Source: Acidobacteriota bacterium (GTDB lineage: Bacteria; Acidobacteriota; Holophagae; Holophagales; Holophagaceae). From it: a stretch of DNA of 64,000 nucleotides. Location: the NCBI GenBank assembly GCA_016195985.1, contig JACPYP010000028.1:1-64000 (forward strand). The letters run 5' to 3'. Below, piece by piece: positions 33,344-41,768 of the stretch; within the stretch, counting starts at the first letter, position 1; each line of letters opens with the position of its first letter. A program made the position numbers and the translations under genes. Under the pieces are notes generated by a model. It saw only the letters and a program-made list of their open reading frames with translations. It searched no databases and was not told where the DNA came from.

Positions 33344-33847
33344 ATGTCCAGACACACCAAAAAGCACTGCGCACAGATCGTCCTCGCCCTGGACTGCCAC
33401 TACATGCCCATGGTTGAGATCTCCCGCCGGAAGGCTCTGAAGGCCATGGCCACGGGTCGAGCCCATGCGCTGGACCTGAAGACCTGGTCGAAGCTCGGCC
33501 TGCAGGACGTGGCCTCGCAGCCCTTCCACGCCGTAGTCTTCTCGAAGGCCAGGGCGGTGGCTGAATCGAAACTCGGGTTCGGGCGCGGCAATGCCAGCAT
33601 CCTCCGGCGTGACGAACATCGTTGCCAGTACGTGGGGTGCATGCGCCGCGCAACCACGGTGGACCATGTCATCCCCCGGTGCCAGGGCGGGCCGAGCACC
33701 TGGGCGAACCTGGTCGCGTGCTGCCGGGAGTGCAACGCAAGGAAGGGCGGAAGAACGCCCGAGCAGGCTGGCATGCAACTAAGGTCGGCTGTACGTAGTC
33801 AGCGGGCTCTCCTGTTGGAGCGGTTCCATGTCTTGGCGGGAGTTTGA
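33344..33847 (+). CDS. HNH endonuclease family protein
   Basis: A 167-residue stand-alone HNH protein. The N-terminal half follows the common pattern LDCHYMPMVEISRRKALKAMATGRA. The nuclease core has CQYVGC, TTVDHVIPRCQGG (the His and Asp of the beta-beta-alpha metal fold), WANLVACCRECN and RKGGRTPEQAGM; CxxxxC plus CxxC suggests a structural zinc. The start at 33344 lies 12 nt after tRNA-Leu; a longer open frame would overlap that tRNA. It ends the co-directional tRNA block. A degenerate copy of its C-terminal half lies at 37.3-37.55 kb. Confidence 0.9.
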   Translation: MSRHTKKHCAQIVLALDCHYMPMVEISRRKALKAMATGRAHALDLKTWSKLGLQDVASQPFHAVVFSKARAVAESKLGFGRGNASILRRDEHRCQYVGCMRRATTVDHVIPRCQGGPSTWANLVACCRECNARKGGRTPEQAGMQLRSAVRSQRALLLERFHVLAGV

Positions 33848-33904
33848 GGGCATGGCGAGAAGGGCTGATGGCCCACCCTGGGACCAGGGTCGGACATCAG
33901 CCCT

Positions 33905-35275
33905 TTACGAAACCAGAAATGGGCGAAGGCCTTGAATCGAGGACTGGCTGGGTCCATTCGAGCCGAGGAAAACATGGCACTTCGTAGTGTTCTCCACCCT
34001 CTCTATCAGCTCGGTGGCAGACCCCACGGGCCCTTCGAACATGGGTTTCACTGTGTTGATGAAGCCCGTGAGTTTGGCCTGATGTGTGAGGTCATGGGTG
34101 GCATTCCATTTAAGATCGGCGATGATCTCATGATTCCCAGATGAGCGGATACAGAGCGTCTCATCCCCTGGCTGTAGGGGGGCGCGATAACCCTCGCACC
34201 AGTTCAAGGCTCTATCCTTGTCGAAGACATCCAGGTGAGTCACTAGAAGCCCATCCAGGGGGCCGGCCACAGCCATTGCATACCGAAGAAGGACTGCATC
34301 GGGATGGCCTCTCCGGAACTGGCCTTGCCAGCCATTGTTGCTGTTGTGTGGCTCGCCGAGGTAATCCAAGGCAGGGTCCTCGGTGGGGAGGGGGCCTCGA
34401 CCGTGACGGGTGAGGTAGGAGCGGAGAACTCCGAAGTGATGCACCTTCGTTTGGAGGCCGGCCTCCTGGACCAGGGCGTCCACCGAGGCAGGTCGGGGGC
34501 TGCTCCACGTTGTGTGGGGATGGAATCCATGCCACTCGTCCAACAAGAATCCCTGGGCGCCCTCGAAGATTACGGTCCCTGGGTCGTGGAGTCGCTCCGA
34601 GAGGGCATTCTCGGAGACTTCTGGCACCTGGCTTAGGAGCGCGCAGGCTTGTTCCAGCCAAATTTCATTGATGGAAGGGTCCCGGAGGATGAGTCGTTCG
34701 GTCTCAAGACCGGGTGGACCAGGATCCCCATCCAACTCCGCGAGCAACCGCCTCCTGAGGGCCTCGAGCTTCTCCTTCGCCAGGGTTGGGTGGTTTAGAT
34801 CCTGGAGGTGCATCGTGTCTTCAGGGCTGAGGATGGATTGATGCACTGTTTCCCCGATGCCAACACCGCAGGTGCCATGGGAATTCTGGCCCCGCAACAG
34901 TTCGCGCACCTTTCCGGCGGCTTGGTGAAGGGGGGTCGTGAGACGACAGCGGGGATCGATGCTCAGGCGGGCGAGGGCATCCGGTACTCCGGAGCGCCGG
35001 AGGTATTCGGCCTCAACCAGGAGGGCTGTGGGATGGACGATGACCGGGTGGGCGAGAAAGGTCCTCGCACCAGGCTGGAATGTTCCGGATCCGAATTGGG
35101 AAAAGGTGTGGTGGCGGCCATCAGGCAGGACCACGTTGTGACCGGCCTGCGCGCCACCATTGAATCGCACGATGGTGTGGGCGTTCCACACACGGCAGAG
35201 GTGGTCAGTGTAGAGACCCTTCCCGCAGTCCCCGAAGGCTAGCCCGAGGATCGAGACAAGCCTGTCCGCGGCCAA
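33905..35275 (-). CDS. Divergent adenylosuccinate synthetase (PurA) paralogue
   Basis: A 456-residue PurA-fold protein. The P-loop reads LAFGDCGKGLYTD where canonical PurA has GDEGKGK: the catalytic Asp is kept and the next Glu is Cys. VRFNGGAQAGHNVV retains the catalytic His. NSHGTCGVGIGE, VIFEGAQGFLLDEWHG, LRSYLTRHGRGPLPTE and VTHLDVFDK align with GTTGRGIG, EGAQG, TRVGAGPFPTE and TKLDVLD of PurA. PurA ligates IMP to Asp using GTP. Because the sequence diverges and sits in an accessory cluster, it may act on another substrate, as the phage PurZ paralogue does on dGMP. It is last in the kinase-VWA-PurA operon (12 bp gap). Confidence 0.85.
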   Translation of the reverse strand: MAADRLVSILGLAFGDCGKGLYTDHLCRVWNAHTIVRFNGGAQAGHNVVLPDGRHHTFSQFGSGTFQPGARTFLAHPVIVHPTALLVEAEYLRRSGVPDALARLSIDPRCRLTTPLHQAAGKVRELLRGQNSHGTCGVGIGETVHQSILSPEDTMHLQDLNHPTLAKEKLEALRRRLLAELDGDPGPPGLETERLILRDPSINEIWLEQACALLSQVPEVSENALSERLHDPGTVIFEGAQGFLLDEWHGFHPHTTWSSPRPASVDALVQEAGLQTKVHHFGVLRSYLTRHGRGPLPTEDPALDYLGEPHNSNNGWQGQFRRGHPDAVLLRYAMAVAGPLDGLLVTHLDVFDKDRALNWCEGYRAPLQPGDETLCIRSSGNHEIIADLKWNATHDLTHQAKLTGFINTVKPMFEGPVGSATELIERVENTTKCHVFLGSNGPSQSSIQGLRPFLVS

Positions 35276-35287
35276 GTGCGACCTCTG

Positions 35288-36262
35288 TCAACTGAAGAGT
35301 TGCTTCCACCAACTCGTGCGGGAGGCTCCGGTGGTGGATTGCATGTGGGGCTGATTGAGCGAAGCCACGCCGAGGAGATCCGCATAGGGCCGAAGGGCTC
35401 GGATGACCGCCGCGATTCGATCGCGGTGCCACCCCTGTCCATGGAGCGCCTTGGCAAGAGCATCCAAGTCGGGTAATCGCTTCTCCGTGAGACCTACAAT
35501 TGCAGCCGCGACTGCACAGGTATCCTCGTAGGATTCCATGCAGATGACGTGGTCCCCGAGTACTTCACGCCATCGGGGCTCACAGCTTTTGCCACGCCGG
35601 AGGTCGGGGATGAGGAAGAAGAGATTGTAGGTCTCGGCCGCCGCGGCGACGACCTCCTCCAGGGGTAGATCCTCGTCGAGTTTCTCTCCGAAGATGCCCT
35701 CGATCTGGTGTCTAGAGATGGCCGGGTAGGGTAGTTCGTCGCCAGTCATGAAGAGGTAGCCACGCTTCCTGCGCTTGGCCCAGCAGTCCAGGTCCGTGTG
35801 CTGGGCAAGGGTGTAGAAGGCTAGGTCATAGCTCTCGTGGTGGTTGCCGCCGCCACCGCCTTCCAGGAAACACCAGGTGAGCCATTGGTCCATGAGTTCT
35901 GCGGTGGTCTCGAACTGTCCGACCTGCAGGGAAGCGCGGTCCGACATGGCGTCGCCAACCGCCATGAAGAGCACCTGCGGATCGGGAACGGCGCATTCCT
36001 CCAGGAGTTTCATGAAGGTGGGGAGTTCTTTCTTCGCCAACAGCTTGGGGATGTCCCCCATCGAGCCTGTGACGTCCAGCGCGAAGACAATGCCGAGTGA
36101 ATCAGGATGCTCTGCGCTGTCCCTGGATTCACGGACCTTCAGGCCCTTGGGATCCATGAGGGCATGGCAGGAGGACTGCCTGAACACTTCGGTATGGGGC
36201 CGATTGGCGCGGGAGGCGATGAGGGCCTGGTGGGCTTCCTGCGAATAATTTCCATATCCCAT
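35288..36262 (-). CDS. VWA-domain protein
   Basis: A 324-residue von Willebrand A-domain protein. The MIDAS motif is LDVTGSMGD (DxSxS variant DVTGS), with the third-position Thr and Asp probably in MTGDEL. The sequence EGGGGGNHHESYDLAFY precedes it. It has no signal peptide, so it is probably cytoplasmic. It lies between a kinase-like and a PurA-like gene with short gaps (29 and 12 bp). VWA-kinase pairs occur in TerY-type triads, where the third member is a PP2C phosphatase; here that position is held by a PurA paralogue. Confidence 0.85.
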   Translation of the reverse strand: MGYGNYSQEAHQALIASRANRPHTEVFRQSSCHALMDPKGLKVRESRDSAEHPDSLGIVFALDVTGSMGDIPKLLAKKELPTFMKLLEECAVPDPQVLFMAVGDAMSDRASLQVGQFETTAELMDQWLTWCFLEGGGGGNHHESYDLAFYTLAQHTDLDCWAKRRKRGYLFMTGDELPYPAISRHQIEGIFGEKLDEDLPLEEVVAAAAETYNLFFLIPDLRRGKSCEPRWREVLGDHVICMESYEDTCAVAAAIVGLTEKRLPDLDALAKALHGQGWHRDRIAAVIRALRPYADLLGVASLNQPHMQSTTGASRTSWWKQLFS

Positions 36263-36291
36263 GGTGTGTCCTATCGATGGAGGCCGGGTGT

Positions 36292-37263
36292 TTAGGCTTC
36301 AGGGATGAAGGGAATGAAGGTGGGTGGTCCGTAGGCTTGCCGTGATGCTTCCTTGAGCAGGTGGTCGAGGCTTTGAGCCGTCTGAGTGGCGCACCAGGCC
36401 AGATCCTCGCAGCAACGATGGAGGAGGTCTGCGAGCGGGTCGGGAACGCGGCTGGGAATGGAAGATGCATCGGCCATTCCGGATAGAACGGCCCGGGTGG
36501 ACCAGGCGGATTGGGCCAGGTCACGGGTCACGGTTGGCTGGGACAGGAGGTCCTTAGGAGCCTCAACTCTCACTTGTGCGTGTCCCCACCCGATGATTCG
36601 AATGCCGTGGTCCTGGGGGTGGACAAGCAGGTGCTCGGGAGCCAAGTCCGTGTGCACCCAGTTCCGGTCGTGGACAAAGCCCAGAGCGCCAAGCATGCGC
36701 CGCCACATCCAGATGGCATGCTTGGGGTCGATGCCCCGTGGATTTAGGTGGAGCACATCGGAGAGGGTTCCCCAAAAACCTGTGGGGTGTCTGAGGAGCA
36801 ACAGTTCTTGTCCGAGGCCAAAGGGCCCTTCCGAGGATCCAACTCCTTCGACCTGGGGGAGGTGCTGTGATGCCAGGACTCCGCCGGTGGGATCGGCTTC
36901 CATCAATGATCGAAGCACCGACGCCTCTTGAGCCAGCCGGCCAGACTCATGGCCTGGTCTTGCGAGCTTAACAGTCACACGTTCACCGCCTGGTCCCAGG
37001 CGCTGCCCGAGGTACACATCGCTGTGAGCTCCACGCCCGAGGGAACCGAGAATTTGATACCGGTGGCTCTGGTAGCGTACTGCCAGACCCGAAGCAGGGG
37101 TGGCCTGAGACCTTGCGTAGGCTTCCTTGAACCTCGCGGCCTGAACGACTTCTTCTGCTCGCGAGACCATCGAGCCACAGTTGGGACAAGTCACCATCCG
37201 CCACCGGGCTTGCCTAGGCAGAGGTGCCCCACACTGAGGGCATGCCAATACGTTAAAAAGCAT
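36292..37263 (-). CDS. Zinc-ribbon protein kinase-like protein
   Basis: A 323-residue protein. The N-terminus starts MLFNVLACPQCGAPL and continues to TCPNCGS, giving a CxxC-CxxC zinc ribbon (residues 8-32). A kinase-like domain follows: glycine loop LGRGAHSDVYLG, lysine in VTVKLAR, and catalytic loop VHTDLAPEHLL (HRD becomes HTD, Asp kept). The DFG position reads IIGWG, so the Mg-binding Asp is missing and the protein may be a pseudokinase or atypical. I prefer the start at 37263; the longer open frame runs across the degenerate HNH copy and has no related sequence. First gene of the minus-strand trio. Confidence 0.82.
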   Translation of the reverse strand: MLFNVLACPQCGAPLPRQARWRMVTCPNCGSMVSRAEEVVQAARFKEAYARSQATPASGLAVRYQSHRYQILGSLGRGAHSDVYLGQRLGPGGERVTVKLARPGHESGRLAQEASVLRSLMEADPTGGVLASQHLPQVEGVGSSEGPFGLGQELLLLRHPTGFWGTLSDVLHLNPRGIDPKHAIWMWRRMLGALGFVHDRNWVHTDLAPEHLLVHPQDHGIRIIGWGHAQVRVEAPKDLLSQPTVTRDLAQSAWSTRAVLSGMADASSIPSRVPDPLADLLHRCCEDLAWCATQTAQSLDHLLKEASRQAYGPPTFIPFIPEA

Positions 37264-37329
37264 GAGGTAACGATAGCATACAGACCCCTTTAACTCGCTT
37301 GCGATTCGACCTGAATCCTTCCAGCCTCG

Positions 37330-37551
37330 CTGCGTATGTGGGGGTTGGAGCAAGGGCGATTGGTGGACCCCATCATCCCCCGGAGTGAGGGCGGGCCGAG
37401 CGCCTGGGCGAACCTGGTCGCATGCTGCCGGGAGTGCAATGCACGGAAGAGCGGAAGAACCCCAGAGCAGGCTGGCATGCAACTCCGATCCTCGGTCAGG
37501 TCCCAGCGGGCCCTGCTGATGGATCGGCTGAACACACTGGCACAAGCTTAG
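37330..37551 (+). pseudogene. Truncated HNH nuclease copy
   Basis: The C-terminal half of an HNH protein closely related to the intact gene at 33344, including PIIPRSEGGPSAWANLVACC and RTPEQAGMQLRS. The DNA also matches closely over about 190 bp. The N-terminal half is absent and the His of VDHVIP has become Pro (VDPIIP), so it cannot be active. It marks the far side of the kinase-VWA-PurA segment. Confidence 0.8.
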
Positions 37552-37669
37552 GCACGGAAGGTTACGCAGGGGCACGGTGTTCGTCTCAATACGTGCCTCT
37601 GCATGAGCTGGGACTGGGTTGGGGAGTGATTTTTCAGTAGAGTGTCCTCTATCCCTCCTCAGGTGCTCC

Positions 37670-40600
37670 ATGCTGCGTCGCCTTGTCATTGCACTACTGG
37701 CTCTTATCCCGGTCTATGCCCAGGTCCCTCTGGCAATGCCGGTCATCCAGGTCACCCAGGAGGACCGGACGCAGGCCGCCAAACTCCATGACCTCCACAT
37801 CAGCGTGAAGGTCGTGGGTCATGTGGCGACGACGACCTGGGACATGACGGTTTTCAATCCTCAGGATCGAGTCCTCGAAGGTGAACTCGTCTTCCCACTG
37901 GGAGAGGGCCAGACGATCTCCCGCTTCGCCATGGACGTGAATGGCCGACTCCGGGAAGGGGTGGTGGTGGAGAAGGTCAAAGGTCGGAAGGCCTTCGAGG
38001 AGATCGTCCGCCGAGGTGTGGACCCTGGCCTGCTTGAGAGGACCGCCGGCAACAGCTTCATGGCGCGGGTCTATCCGATTCCGGCCAAGGGCTACAAGCG
38101 CGTGGTCCTGGCGTATGAGCAGGAACTTGCCGATGCGGGCCCAAAAAATCTGCTCTACCGGCTGCCCCTGGCCTTTACCGAGAAGGTCGCCATCTTCGGC
38201 TTGCGTGTCGAAGTCCTGGATCAGCCAGAGGCACCGCAGGCCACCTCCAGCCCGCTGGCCAACTTCACCTTCAAGTCCATTCGCCGCGGCTTCCTGGCCG
38301 AGGAAACCCGGACGGATTTTGCGCCGGACAGCCCCTTGGCGGTGGTCATCCCCAGGGGCGAGGGCAGCAGCCAGGTGTTCGTGGAGCAACGGGACGGCAC
38401 ATCCTACTTCTTCGTGATGGTCCATCCCCGTCTTCCCCGGGAAACGAAGGCCATGCCCCGACACCTCCTAGTGGTCTGGGATGCCTCGGCCAGCGCCAGG
38501 AACCGGAACCTGAAGCGGGAACTCGACCTGTTGGAGGCCTATCTCCGGCGTCTGGGATCCTGCCGCGTGAGTCTCAGCGTGTTCCGCAATGTGGCGGAAC
38601 CTCTTCGGACCTTCCGTATCCTGGATGGCGATACCCAGGACTTGCGGAAGCATCTCCAGGCCCTCCCCCTGGACGGCGCCACCCACCTCGGAGCTTTGGA
38701 TCTCAAGTCGGTCCAGGCGGACGAAACCCTGATGTTCTCCGATGGAATGAACACCTTCGGCCCTGGTGGGCCCCAGTTCCCCGACGCGCCGCTCCTGGCG
38801 ATCAATAGCGCCTTGGTCGCCGAACATGGGCTCCTCCGGGCCATCAGCGAAGCGCGGGGCGGCGAATATCTCAACCTCCAAGCCCTGAGCAATGACGAAG
38901 CCCTTCTGGCCCTCAAAACCCGACCCTTGGCCTTCCTTCGGGCCACCTGCGGTGCCGGTGACGTCGAAAGCGTTTATCCCGGCGCAGGGCGGGTGATCCG
39001 CGGGCCTTTCGGTTTGGCGGGCATCCTGAAGACGGCCCGGGCCAAGGTGACGCTCCACTTCGGCTTCGGCACCAGCGTCCGTTTCTCCAAGACCTTCGAC
39101 ATCGACGCCAGCCTGGCCGCCGTGGATGCCCCCGTGGCACGCCTCTGGGCCCAGCGCAAGCTTGCCGACCTGGAGCTGGACAAGGTCCGAAACGCCAAGG
39201 CGATCACTTCGCTGGGCCAGGCCCACAGCCTCGTTACGGAAGGCACAAGCCTCATCGTGCTCGATGATGTGGCCGACTATGTCCGATACCGGATTGTGCC
39301 TCCAGAAGGCCTTCGTGCCGAATACGATCGCCGCGTATCCATGGAGCTCGACCAATCGAAACAGCGGGACAAGGATCACCTTGAGTCCTTGGTGCAGCAG
39401 TTCGAGGAGCGGAAAACCTGGTGGAAGACCGTCTTCAAGGTGCCCCAGAAGCCGAAGGAAAAAGAGCTTGAGGACGTGGGCGTTCCTGGGGGTATCCCTG
39501 GTGGCGTGATTGGGGGAGTTGTCGGTGGGGTGGTCGGAGGTGTGGTTGGTGGCACCGCAAGAACAACGATTCCACCTCCTCCCCCTCCGCCGCCACCAGC
39601 TGCCAATACTCCGGGTGTGCAAAGACACCATAGGCAGTCCGAGGCAGTCGTGGAGGTCGTCGCCCGGGCCGCATCGGTCGATCAGACAACGGTGACAAGC
39701 GCGGTGAATTTATCGGCAGATGGGCTCGCGAGTGTTCCTGGTCTTCGTGCGGAGGAGGAAGCTTCTGCATCCATCCGTTTGAAGGCATGGTCGCCAGACA
39801 CGCCCTATCTAAGGGAGTTGAAAGGCGTTCCGAAGCCTGAACGATACGCCCTCTATCTCCGTCAGCGGGAAATCCATGGAAAGACACCCGGGTTCTTCCT
39901 TGACGCCTCCGATTTCTTCCGGGATCAAGGCGAGAAGGATTTAGCCCTTCGCATCCTCTCCAACCTCGCCGAGCTCAAGCTGGAGGATGCCCCGCTCCTG
40001 AGGGTCCTGGGCTACCGTCTTCGTCAGTTGGGGCTTCCCGGCATGGCCGTGTGGACTTTTGAGGAAGCCTTGCGAATGCGCGAAGAGGAGCCCCAGAGCC
40101 GCCGGGACCTTGCCCTCGCTTTGACAGAGGCCGGTCAACCGCAGAAGGCCCTCGACCTGTTTTGGGAACTGGTGAAAACTCCGTGGGACGGGCGGTTCCA
40201 GGATGTGAACATCATCGGGGTGGGCGAGTTGAACGCCCTCCTGGCCATGTCGAAGGCCAAGCTCGATGCGTCAGCAATCGACCCGCGGCTTCTGACGAAT
40301 CTGCCCGTGGATGTGCGCGTGGTCCTGAACTGGGATACGGATAACAGCGACATGGACCTTCACGTGGTGGACCCAAGGGGCGAGGAGTGCTTCTACAGCC
40401 ACAACAAGACCGCCATCGGTGGGCGAATTAGCCGGGATGTGACGGACGGATATGGCCCCGAGGAGTTCCTCCTCCATCGGGCCCTTCCCGGCGTCTATAA
40501 GGTGAAAGCCAATTTCTTCGGCACCAGGCAACAAACGGCCGTCGGGGCCACCACCGTCGCGCTGGAGCTCTATTTGCGATACGGAACCGGCCGCGTGGAG

Positions 40601-40678
40601 AACCGCTCAATGACCCTCCGCCTGGATGGCAAAGGCCGGATGGTCGATATCGGGGAGTTCCGCTTCGACCAGAAGTAG
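37670..40678 (+). CDS. Secreted VIT-VWA-DUF2135 protein
   Basis: A 1002-residue protein with a signal peptide (MLRRLVIALLALIPVYA). A VIT domain lies at about 25-150 (ARVYPIPAKGYKRVVLAYEQEL) and a VWA domain at about 265-430 with a variant MIDAS (VVWDASASARN). A glycine-rich hinge (GVIGGVVGGVVGGVVGG) and a run of eight Pro follow at about 620-660. Helical TPR-like repeats come next, then a C-terminal DUF2135 domain (WDTDNSDMDLHVVDPRGEE). Domain order matches bacterial inter-alpha-trypsin-inhibitor-like proteins of the cell envelope. The start at 37670 was chosen for the signal peptide. It is probably outside the tRNA module functionally, though adjacent to it. Confidence 0.88.
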   Translation: MLRRLVIALLALIPVYAQVPLAMPVIQVTQEDRTQAAKLHDLHISVKVVGHVATTTWDMTVFNPQDRVLEGELVFPLGEGQTISRFAMDVNGRLREGVVVEKVKGRKAFEEIVRRGVDPGLLERTAGNSFMARVYPIPAKGYKRVVLAYEQELADAGPKNLLYRLPLAFTEKVAIFGLRVEVLDQPEAPQATSSPLANFTFKSIRRGFLAEETRTDFAPDSPLAVVIPRGEGSSQVFVEQRDGTSYFFVMVHPRLPRETKAMPRHLLVVWDASASARNRNLKRELDLLEAYLRRLGSCRVSLSVFRNVAEPLRTFRILDGDTQDLRKHLQALPLDGATHLGALDLKSVQADETLMFSDGMNTFGPGGPQFPDAPLLAINSALVAEHGLLRAISEARGGEYLNLQALSNDEALLALKTRPLAFLRATCGAGDVESVYPGAGRVIRGPFGLAGILKTARAKVTLHFGFGTSVRFSKTFDIDASLAAVDAPVARLWAQRKLADLELDKVRNAKAITSLGQAHSLVTEGTSLIVLDDVADYVRYRIVPPEGLRAEYDRRVSMELDQSKQRDKDHLESLVQQFEERKTWWKTVFKVPQKPKEKELEDVGVPGGIPGGVIGGVVGGVVGGVVGGTARTTIPPPPPPPPPAANTPGVQRHHRQSEAVVEVVARAASVDQTTVTSAVNLSADGLASVPGLRAEEEASASIRLKAWSPDTPYLRELKGVPKPERYALYLRQREIHGKTPGFFLDASDFFRDQGEKDLALRILSNLAELKLEDAPLLRVLGYRLRQLGLPGMAVWTFEEALRMREEEPQSRRDLALALTEAGQPQKALDLFWELVKTPWDGRFQDVNIIGVGELNALLAMSKAKLDASAIDPRLLTNLPVDVRVVLNWDTDNSDMDLHVVDPRGEECFYSHNKTAIGGRISRDVTDGYGPEEFLLHRALPGVYKVKANFFGTRQQTAVGATTVALELYLRYGTGRVENRSMTLRLDGKGRMVDIGEFRFDQK

Positions 40679-41090
40679 GTACGAGTTTTCCGACGCCCGG
40701 ATTGGGCCGGACAGAGGTTCTGGGGATCCGTGTTCAAGCGCACCCACGGGGTTCTCGGAAAGCTGGACGCGCAGGTTCCGGAGGGTTTGGAGGGTGAAGC
40801 CGATCTGCTTGGCTTGTTCGACCAAGTGCTCGCTATTGTGCCAGATTGAACCCAATTTAAGGTGCAATTTTATGTTGTAAATGATTTATTTATATTGATT
40901 TATGAATTGTTGAGCCAACCCGCTTGGTCCAATGGTGTGTTCATCCGAACCCCGCAACCGTCCCCCCGGTTCAGATTCCTCTGCAATATTCCCGACTTTC
41001 CGCCGTCTTCAGGAACGAGGGGAAATCAGGGCCGAAGATCTCCCATTCAATGGAAGTCCAATGCGGCCACGGTCATTCGGGAAGGGGTCT
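40679..41090. other. 412-bp intergenic region
   Basis: Contains a short AT-rich patch (40860-40915). No tRNA, repeat or convincing ORF was found; some sequence near 41000 is open in frame with the next gene. Confidence 0.5.
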
Positions 41091-41627
41091 ATGAGAATTC
41101 TGGGGAAGGCGGTTCCCGTCTCCAGCAGGCGTGCCAACCAATTCAAGGAATCCAGCGCGCATGGTGATCGAGGTTCCGGTGCGGTGTTCATTTGGGAGGC
41201 TGCTTTCCCTGGGAATTCGCGGGGCATTCACGGGCCATTCCCGGATGCCCTGCGCGCACCGGAGGATGGTGGCTCGCCCATCGCCCGTGACGTGGCCGGC
41301 TTCTTCGAGATGTGGGCCCACATTGAAGAAGGGTTCGCGGCCCTGGATGCGTCGGATCAGAGGGCCTTCCGGGAGGACAAGGATCTGGTGCCGCCGGTTT
41401 TCCAAGGATTCGACGGGCAGTGCGAAGGCGAGTACCAGCACATGGCCAGGTTCATGATCGAAGAGTTGGGCCGCTTCAAGGGATTCGCCGGACGGGATCT
41501 GGAATCCTATCATCCGATGGTGGGTCGGTACCGGCAGCTGCTCGAGGCCTTCCGCCCCATTTGGAGCCGGACTGAGGGCGGGCGCCCGCTCACGGCGGAC
41601 GAGCTGAGGGCCGTCCTGACCTGTTGA
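41091..41627 (+). CDS. YfbU-like family protein
   Basis: A protein of about 178 residues. The C-terminal half (FQGFDGQCEGEYQHMARFMIEE, LESYHPMVGRYRQLLEAF, LTADELRAVL) matches the pattern of the YfbU family, whose function is unknown. The N-terminal part is less typical, so the start is uncertain; I chose 41091 because AAGGGG precedes it, but the frame is open to 40932. Mostly alpha-helical, cytoplasmic. It stands alone before an ABC exporter. Confidence 0.65.
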   Translation: MRILGKAVPVSSRRANQFKESSAHGDRGSGAVFIWEAAFPGNSRGIHGPFPDALRAPEDGGSPIARDVAGFFEMWAHIEEGFAALDASDQRAFREDKDLVPPVFQGFDGQCEGEYQHMARFMIEELGRFKGFAGRDLESYHPMVGRYRQLLEAFRPIWSRTEGGRPLTADELRAVLTC

Positions 41628-41768
41628 CGCCATCGCGCGCAAGCCCGGGACCTGCCCACAGGACCTGCCGTCCTTCGCCGGGGCTTTCCCGCCGAGGGAA
41701 GGGTCCTGGCCCGCGAAACCCAACCCCACACCTCCCTTTTGAACAGCATTCGTTTGGACGGAAAGAAC

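Larger units (their letters stand above)
24173..33847 (+). other. tRNA-RtcB island: 31 tRNAs with rtcB, slipin, HNH and an inserted gene pair
   Basis: A single-direction block of 9.7 kb. Three tRNA runs (24.5-26.45, 28.94-30.04 and 32.91-33.33 kb) alternate with protein genes: a 60-codon ORF, an AT-rich pair, rtcB, slipin and HNH. All tRNAs are on the plus strand, usually 1-10 nt apart, and each has a different anticodon. Anticodons seen, in order: TTG, GCT, GTC, TGC, GTA, TGG, GCC, CAG, GGA, CCA, GAT, GGC, CGA, (TCT partial), ACG, GTT, GTG, GAA, CCG, CCT, TGT, GGG, CAC, GAC, TTC, CTT, CGG, TCC, GCA, GGT, CGT, CAA. No CAT anticodon was found. There is no integrase, so it is not an evident prophage. 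Confidence 0.88.

Noticed and set aside
24500-33400. CRISPR array
   Set aside because: The regular spacing is due to tRNA genes; there are no identical repeats and no cas genes.
37264-37689. N-terminal extension of the kinase-like gene
   Set aside because: The extension is antisense to the truncated HNH copy and has no kinase or zinc-ribbon features.
24173-40700. Prophage carrying tRNAs
   Set aside because: No integrase, terminase, capsid or tail gene in the region; rtcB and tRNAs alone do not show a phage.
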